Source of the DNA: Heteroruminococcus sp964370005 | Lineage (GTDB): Bacteria > Bacillota > Clostridia > Oscillospirales > Ruminococcaceae | Assembly (NCBI GenBank): GCA_964370005.1 | Contig: CAYJGR010000071.1 | Location: forward strand, 1-9,331 | DNA: 9,331 bases | Reading direction: 5' to 3' | Shown here: piece after piece, positions 5,920 to 9,331 of the stretch | How positions within the stretch are numbered: position 1 is the first letter of the stretch | Layout of the letters: the number at the start of each line of letters is the position of its first letter | Made by a program: the position numbers and the translations under genes | Notes under the pieces: model-generated | What the model saw: only the letters and a program-made list of their open reading frames with translations | Told to the model about the DNA's origin: nothing | Databases searched by the model: none

Positions 5920-6803
5920 CAGTCTGGCACCTCCTCTGTCTCCACCACCCTGCTTGGTGCTGGCGAGTTGTGCCGCTCACTCGGTGCAATCGTTACCGTG
6001 TCCAGCCATCGCTGATTGTTTAGCCAGGTCGAGGCATGCGGGATGCCTATTCCGTCTTGCCAGTGCTTGGATTTCTTTTGCTCCACCAGAGCCACCGCCA
6101 TTTGGTCGATAAGCTCCGGCGATGGCTTGAGCCTATCCCATGCGCGGATAGCGCCCTGCTTGTTTTCTCCACGAGGATAAAACTTCCAAAACGCCTCGAA
6201 TCGCTCCGGCTCCCAGTCCGGTGCTGCCCTTGGCCCTCGCTGCCGCTTTGGCTTTTGCGGCAAACTTTCAGCGCTGTCCCCGTGGGGGACTATAGGGGGT
6301 ACTGTTAATATATCTTTAGGATTGTTATATACGCCATTTTTGGCTATAGGGGTATAGCCATTTTTGGCTATAGGGGTATAGCTATTTTTGGCTATAGGGG
6401 TATAGCTATTTTTGGCTATAGGGGTATGGCCATTTTCTGCTATAGGGGTGTCGCTGTCTTCTGCCTCCGGCTCGACCTCAATTTTTTGCTGTTCGAGCCA
6501 CCACTGTGGCGGGTTCGGGTTGATGAAAATACGCCGCTCTGTGATTTCGTTGTTTTTCGGGTCGCGGATGATGTCCAATCGGAGATAGCCACCATCAGCT
6601 AACGTGCTGATCAAATCAGAGACAGTGCGCAAGGCGATGCCAAAAACATCAGAAAAATGCGCGTTGGTTGCCCAGCAATAGCCGGTCACGTCGCAGCCGG
6701 CTGTAATCTCGGCATAAAGCAGCTTTGCATTCGGGCGCAATTTGGGGTCATAGCGCACCCAAGGAGGCAGCACGGCAAAAAAAGCTGGCTTTCGTTTGCT
6801 CAT
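5916..6803 (-). CDS. phage replication initiator with winged-helix domain and iteron-encoded repeats
   Basis: Origin-binding replication protein of phage type, 295 residues. Residues about 5-95 form a helix-turn-helix/winged-helix domain (LPPWVRYDPKLRPNAKLLYAEI, then the helices around FSDVFGIALRTVSDLISTLADGGYL and a wing ITERRIFIN). Residues 119-158 are an octapeptide repeat (TPIAKNSY/TPIAKNGY) produced by the DNA iterons. The C-terminal part has the widespread phage pattern FEAFWKFYPRGENKQGAIRAWDRLKP (203-227) ... IPHASTWLNNQRWLD (254-268), seen in DnaD/lambda-O-like initiators that hand DNA to the helicase. The start ATG at 6803 has GGAGGTGAAGTC directly before it and overlaps the stop of the metallopeptidase gene (ATGA). 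The helicase follows with a 4-base overlap. The family is clear; the helicase-loading role is inferred from context. Confidence 0.88.
   Translation of the reverse strand: MSKRKPAFFAVLPPWVRYDPKLRPNAKLLYAEITAGCDVTGYCWATNAHFSDVFGIALRTVSDLISTLADGGYLRLDIIRDPKNNEITERRIFINPNPPQWWLEQQKIEVEPEAEDSDTPIAENGHTPIAKNSYTPIAKNSYTPIAKNGYTPIAKNGVYNNPKDILTVPPIVPHGDSAESLPQKPKRQRGPRAAPDWEPERFEAFWKFYPRGENKQGAIRAWDRLKPSPELIDQMAVALVEQKKSKHWQDGIGIPHASTWLNNQRWLDTVTIAPSERHNSPAPSRVVETEEVPDW
6290..6453 (+). repeat. intragenic iterons, candidate replication origin
   Basis: Four contiguous 24-bp direct repeats lie at 6342-6365, 6366-6389, 6390-6413 and 6414-6437. Each reads GGCTATAGGGGTATAGCC or a one/two-base variant, followed by ATTTTT or ATTTTC. 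A fifth partial copy with the core GCTATAGGGGT follows at 6439-6449. Another core, CTATAGGGGG, lies apart at 6290-6299. Between that core and the array is an AT-rich stretch (about 6303-6331), a plausible unwinding element. Each unit is itself a dyad: GGCTATA, four G, TATAGCC, perfect in the first copy. Origins made of iterons inside the initiator gene are known from lambda O and many Gram-positive phages, so the same is inferred here. The strand given is only the reading direction used. Confidence 0.75.
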
Positions 6804-7153
6804 GACTTCACCTCCTTCACTTGACTGCGCGCATACTCAAGAAATTTAATATAAGCGCTGGAAATAAAGCTATTATGTATTGCGCAAAAATCACAAAGCA
6901 TTTCCTCGTCGAATGACTTCGGAATCTCCCCAAGGCTGTATGCAGCAATAATCACGTGGCAAAGCTCATGAATAAACGTCTGCGCCATAGCAATTGGATC
7001 GCCAAAATTTGCGATGTATATGCACTGCTCATCACTAAATGCGCGACCTCTGAATTCTAATCCGTTTGCGCCCATAAACGCACTGTCATATCTATCAACG
7101 ATTTTGCATTTCCATGGAACTTGATTTGTTCGAAACTCAAAAACATCACTCAT
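6800..7153 (-). CDS. small HExxH zinc metallopeptidase-like phage protein
   Basis: A 117-residue protein with the zinc-protease motif FIHELCHVI (H62, E63, H66) and a downstream acidic segment FDEEMLCDFCAIH (E83, E84) that could supply the third ligand, a gluzincin-like layout as in ImmA/IrrE-type proteins. It is far shorter than typical ImmA and has no attached DNA-binding domain, so it is closer to the short HExxH proteins often seen in Firmicutes phage early regions, whose substrate is unknown. No signal peptide, so it acts in the cytoplasm. The start ATG at 7153 overlaps the stop of the preceding gene (ATGA) with GGAGGTGGAGGC upstream, and its own end overlaps the initiator start. Possible roles, such as cleaving a repressor, are speculation. 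Confidence 0.78.
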   Translation of the reverse strand: MSDVFEFRTNQVPWKCKIVDRYDSAFMGANGLEFRGRAFSDEQCIYIANFGDPIAMAQTFIHELCHVIIAAYSLGEIPKSFDEEMLCDFCAIHNSFISSAYIKFLEYARSQVKEVKS

Positions 7154-7797
7154 GCCTCCACCTCCAGTGCTGCTAGCAAATCAAAGGCCGTGGATACAAG
7201 CGCCTCGGCCATTTTCTTGTTTGGTGCGCTGATGTGGATGCAGCAGGGACCTATGGCTAAATCGAACTTGATGCACCCAGCCTCGTGTAGCTGCTTGCTC
7301 GGCTCAGGCTTATCGTCTGCCGCGGGCTCCAGCTCCGGGCGCAGCTCCTCTGCTTGCTCCGGCTCGTTGTTTGCTGAAAAATATGATTCCACCAAGCTTT
7401 CCGAGGCGGCCTCTACCTGCGGCATGTCTTCGACCTGCGCGGACTTTCGCGGCTTCACCATTCCCTCGCTCCGGCGCCAATAGTCCAGCGAATTTACCGA
7501 TATGCCAACAGCCTCGGCTGTAGCGGCCACCGTTGCGCCTTCCTCCAGCATTTTCCGTGCTAGCTCTGTGTCCCATTTCCTTGACCTCATAGGGCTCCTC
7601 CTTTTTGTCATCACACTCATTTTTCGCTTATAGGAAATATGTCTGTCTCCAACAATCTTTACCGTGCAGCCCTCGCCGCCGGGGCAGGGGCGCAGTTGAT
7701 TTGCAATATCCCAATATAGGCAGCACAGATGCGCGCCGGCCATTCCGGAGTAAACGCAATCATAGCAAGCCTCGTGGCCAATAATACCAACCCGCAT
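7150..7797 (-). CDS. zinc-knuckle plus helix-turn-helix phage protein
   Basis: A 215-residue protein with three parts. Residues 5-46 hold a cysteine cluster (CYDC 11-14, CC 25-26, RPCPGGEGC with C38 and C44), a pattern common in small clostridial phage proteins and likely zinc-binding. Residues about 70-112 form an HTH (RKWDTELARKMLEEGATVAATAEAVGISVNSLDYWRR when read in two pieces), like transposase/DUF-type 'eIAe..Gvs...v..WR' helices. Then come an acidic low-complexity linker (about 125-170) and a hydrophobic helical end. The start at 7797 is preferred because it lies one base after the preceding stop (TGATATG); an upstream ATG at 7839 would overlap that gene by 41 bases. Neither has a good ribosome binding site. 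A strong one (AAGGAGGAG) precedes an internal ATG at 7590, which may yield an HTH-only product of 146 residues. Function unknown; probably DNA-binding. Confidence 0.75.
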   Translation of the reverse strand: MRVGIIGHEACYDCVYSGMAGAHLCCLYWDIANQLRPCPGGEGCTVKIVGDRHISYKRKMSVMTKRRSPMRSRKWDTELARKMLEEGATVAATAEAVGISVNSLDYWRRSEGMVKPRKSAQVEDMPQVEAASESLVESYFSANNEPEQAEELRPELEPAADDKPEPSKQLHEAGCIKFDLAIGPCCIHISAPNKKMAEALVSTAFDLLAALEVEA

Positions 7798-7798
7798 A

Positions 7799-8011
7799 TC
7801 ATCGGGCGTATTTAGCAGGCGGCCCTGTCTTTTTTCCATAGTTTTCGCTGCCGGGGTTCATAAGAAAGCTCTCCACTAGCCCGCAATCAAATTGCACGCG
7901 ATACCAGTAGCCTTTGGGATCCACGTGCACCACCGTGCCGGGCAGGTATCGTCCGGCATCTGCAATTCCAAAGGTGACCGGCTTGCAGGTTATGCGTTGC
8001 CCAACGCGCAT
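7799..8011 (-). CDS. small beta-rich phage protein, SH3-like
   Basis: A 70-residue basic protein. The middle, GTVVHVDPKGYWYRVQFDCGLVESF, reads like a small beta barrel (SH3/KOW-like) and matches short proteins often seen in Firmicutes phage early operons in the form 'GTVVyVhPkgRfytVeF'. No known activity; binding to nucleic acid or protein is possible. The start ATG at 8011 is secure: AAGGAGGG lies a few bases before it. It overlaps the end of the preceding cysteine-rich gene by 22 bases, and the following gene begins one base after its stop. Confidence 0.75.
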   Translation of the reverse strand: MRVGQRITCKPVTFGIADAGRYLPGTVVHVDPKGYWYRVQFDCGLVESFLMNPGSENYGKKTGPPAKYAR

Positions 8012-8148
8012 GGCGCACCCTCCTTTGCAGCGTCCAGCTTGTTTTTAATGCCGGTATAGCAGGCGATGCCATTGCACAAGGATGTGCCGGCAAAGCAGCA
8101 GTTATCGCACCATTCTTCGTGCGGGATGTCGTAGGGTGTCGGGTACAT
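7990..8148 (-). CDS. 52-residue cysteine-rich protein
   Basis: A very short protein with six cysteines (C14, C17, C18, C25, C30, C47), the CDNCC...C...C layout of a small zinc- or iron-binding knuckle. I do not recognise a named family. Start ATG at 8148 is chosen because GGAGGAG lies seven bases before it, inside the last codons of the SleB-like gene. An extension to 8232 is open, but it only reads the SleB-like gene out of frame. It is translationally linked to both neighbours. Confidence 0.68.
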   Translation of the reverse strand: MYPTPYDIPHEEWCDNCCFAGTSLCNGIACYTGIKNKLDAAKEGAPCALGNA

Positions 8149-8150
8149 GT

Positions 8151-8621
8151 TTAATCTCCTCCATAGTGGCAAAAATAAATATTGCTGGGATAGGTGTCGA
8201 GCACCTTGTAGATCTTTACGCTTTTTCCCCAAGCGGCCAGAGGAACGCCGGACTGCCAGACGACATCGTCCGGGAAATCGTCCTCACCGCGCAGGGCAAT
8301 CAGTGTGTTCTCCTTGGCCTCCTCTGAGGCCACTGTGGATGGCAGCGCGCCAAGGCAAGCATATTGCCCCGGGCGATAAATCACATCGTGAATGGTTGCG
8401 CCAAATTGCTCGGGATAGCTCGTCATGCGATTGATGACGACGGCAGCCACGCCCTGCATTGCCTCATCGCTGCCTGTGCCACCGGCCTCGGCCATCACAA
8501 CGCGCGACAGCAGATCAAACTCAGCCTCCGTCCACCATTGTGGCGCAGGCTCCGCGCTGCCGAGCTGCAAGGCAAGCAGCAAAAGCGCGGAGATCTGCCA
8601 TTGCAAAAAGTAGTTTTGCAT
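8151..8621 (-). CDS. secreted SleB/Hydrolase_2-like cell-wall hydrolase
   Basis: A 156-residue protein with an N-terminal signal sequence (hydrophobic core SALLLLALQL at 11-20, likely cleaved after GSA at 21-23). The mature part follows the Hydrolase_2 (SleB/CwlJ) pattern: WWTEAEFDLLSRVVMAEAGG (E45 the likely catalytic glutamate), then GVAAVVINRM, YPEQFGATIHDVIYRPGQYACL, an alanine-rich helix with TLIALRGE, and the ending IYFCHYGGD in place of the usual 'xxFH/FY'. Relatives cleave peptidoglycan, in spores the cortex. It lacks the peptidoglycan-binding repeat of SleB, so it is the short CwlJ-like size. The start ATG at 8621 overlaps the stop of the TTG-start gene as TAATG. A secreted wall hydrolase far from any lysis cassette, inside the early region, is unusual. 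Family moderately firm; target uncertain. Confidence 0.85.
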   Translation of the reverse strand: MQNYFLQWQISALLLLALQLGSAEPAPQWWTEAEFDLLSRVVMAEAGGTGSDEAMQGVAAVVINRMTSYPEQFGATIHDVIYRPGQYACLGALPSTVASEEAKENTLIALRGEDDFPDDVVWQSGVPLAAWGKSVKIYKVLDTYPSNIYFCHYGGD

Positions 8622-8794
8622 TATCGGCTTTCAGCAAGGCCTGCGCGGGTCACCTCGCAGTACGCCGCGATGCGCGAGAACGTCACGCGCCAAATGATGG
8701 CCGCTTGCTCAATGGCCAAGTGCGGATGCGTTGCGCGCACCTGCACCGTCTTCTGCCCGGGCGCGGCCACGTAATACACGTAGTTTTTATCCAA
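8621..8794 (-). CDS. 57-residue hypothetical protein with TTG start
   Basis: Small gene filling the gap between the SleB-like hydrolase and the 49-residue protein. It begins with TTG at 8794, eight bases after GGGAGG, and ends with TAA at 8621 joined to the next ATG (TAATG). The product starts MDKNYVYYVAAPGQKTVQV and continues with a helix rich in alanine (HLAIEQAAIIWRVTFSRIAAY), the 'beta strands then AxxxAxxxW' layout seen in several small phage proteins of unknown function. No ATG is available in frame. Coupling and the fit of both ends make it likely real. Confidence 0.68.
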   Translation of the reverse strand: MDKNYVYYVAAPGQKTVQVRATHPHLAIEQAAIIWRVTFSRIAAYCEVTRAGLAESR

Positions 8795-8936
8795 TGGCTT
8801 TTCCTCCCATCGGAATTTTCACAGCGTGCCACTCTTCTGCAATCTCGGCAGGATTCATGCCTCGCAATTCCGCAGCACGCCACAGCGCATCAAAAAAATC
8901 AGTCGCCATAATCGTCTTGGGCGGCACGCCCGGCAT
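8787..8936 (-). CDS. 49-residue hypothetical protein
   Basis: Short helical protein (MPGVPPKTIMATDFFDALW, then RGMNPAEIAEEWHAVKIPMGG). I do not recognise it. The start at 8936 is preferred because GGGAGG lies five bases before it. A later ATG at 8909 overlaps the stop of the preceding gene (11-base overlap) but has no ribosome binding site, and earlier in-frame starts at 8993 or 9068 would overlap that gene much more. The last codons contain the ribosome binding site of the TTG-start gene. The stop codon overlaps the next start region by eight bases. Confidence 0.6.
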   Translation of the reverse strand: MPGVPPKTIMATDFFDALWRAAELRGMNPAEIAEEWHAVKIPMGGKAIG

Positions 8937-9159
8937 TTGAACCTCCCAAAGAAATAATTCCTTCAATTCGAGTTCCTCCAATAACATCCTCATACATTCC
9001 CCATGCGTGGGGTCTGATGGGGCGCATGGCCGGCACTGTGTTAAAGTATAGCACAAGTGCCCGACCAATGCGCGGGTAGTTGTCCACGTACTCCGCGCCG
9101 ATCATCTCACCGTCGGCAATCCTGGCGCGGATACGTGCGTGGTAGCTGTAGTAACTCAT
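8899..9159 (-). CDS. 86-residue hypothetical phage protein
   Basis: Protein starting MSYYSYHARIRARIADGEMIG with a middle strand-rich stretch GRALVLYFNTVPAMRPIRPH that looks conserved in style (a hydrophobic strand followed by RPIRPH); similar short proteins occur in Firmicutes phages, without known function. There is no ribosome binding site before the ATG at 9159; it overlaps the stop of the Lar-like gene as ATGA, so translation probably depends on that gene. No metal-binding motif, signal peptide or membrane segment. Confidence 0.65.
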   Translation of the reverse strand: MSYYSYHARIRARIADGEMIGAEYVDNYPRIGRALVLYFNTVPAMRPIRPHAWGMYEDVIGGTRIEGIISLGGSNAGRAAQDDYGD

Positions 9160-9331
9160 AGGCAGTCAATTATGTTCATGACGTTGTTCCATGCCTTGAC
9201 TGCTTCGCGCCTAGACGGATAGCCCCGCGCGAACGAAAACGTCTTCCCATCAACGTGAATTTCCGAGTTGAGGCGAGCGGAGCATTCGGGGCATTCGACT
9301 AGCCATGACTCAAAACTCCGCTTCACCTTAG
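9156..9331 (-). CDS. Lar-like zinc-knuckle protein (5' end probably beyond window)
   Basis: The frame is open from the window edge to the TGA at 9156. It contains CPECSAR, and further on SRREAVKAWNNVM. A CxxC followed by 'S...A...WN' is the second half of restriction-alleviation (Lar)-family proteins, small zinc-ribbon proteins of phages; Lar in the Rac prophage relieves type I restriction. The usual first CxxC is not visible, which suggests that the gene begins outside the window. A GTG at 9326 could also be the start, giving 56 residues, but its upstream region cannot be judged. Family call tentative. Confidence 0.6.
   Translation of the reverse strand, partial: KVKRSFESWLVECPECSARLNSEIHVDGKTFSFARGYPSRREAVKAWNNVMNIIDCL

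Noticed and set aside
6342..6437. The 24-bp array as a CRISPR
   Set aside because: The repeats are contiguous with no spacers and encode an in-frame octapeptide repeat.
9001..9029. Inverted repeat CCATGCG...CGCATGG
   Set aside because: Only seven pairs with a 15-base spacer, inside a coding region with no T-tract; likely chance.

Overview
The window looks like the replication and early-accessory block of a temperate phage, prophage or phage-plasmid of a Bacillota host, probably a gut Clostridia (Oscillospiraceae-like) lineage. The reasons are strong AGGAGG-type ribosome binding sites before most genes, frequent GTG/TTG starts, ATGA/GTGA stop-start overlaps, many tiny cysteine-rich proteins typical of clostridial phages, and a SleB-like hydrolase. 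The taxon is inferred from style only; no host marker gene is present. Every gene I support lies on the minus strand, so transcription runs from the right edge (9331) to the left edge (1). No gene-free stretch exceeds 300 bases.

Right part (9331 to 6800, in transcription order). First comes a run of small phage-type genes: a Lar-like zinc-knuckle protein cut by the window edge, two overlapping small proteins, a 57-aa gene with a TTG start, a secreted SleB/Hydrolase_2-like cell-wall hydrolase, a 52-aa cysteine-rich protein, a 70-aa beta-rich protein, a zinc-knuckle/HTH protein, and a small HExxH metallopeptidase. Nearly all overlap or touch, so this is one translationally coupled operon.

Central part (6803 to 1897). 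This is the replication and partition core. It holds a winged-helix phage replication initiator whose own gene carries four 24-bp iterons plus degenerate cores next to an AT-rich stretch (the likely origin), a DnaB-family helicase, ParA, a large multidomain ParB-like protein, and small hypothetical genes. Initiator and iterons would open the origin, the helicase would unwind it, and ParA/ParB would segregate copies or regulate.

Left part (1897 to 1). A winged-helix-like protein is followed by a good sigma-A-type promoter, an HUH (rolling-circle type) replication protein, a cysteine-rich KTR-like protein, a strong intrinsic terminator, and an HNH endonuclease of the kind that sits next to phage terminase genes. 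The HNH gene runs off the left edge, so packaging genes probably follow. The unusual points are the coexistence of a theta-type initiator/DnaB/ParAB set with an HUH Rep, and an HNH gene that can only be reached by reading through a terminator.
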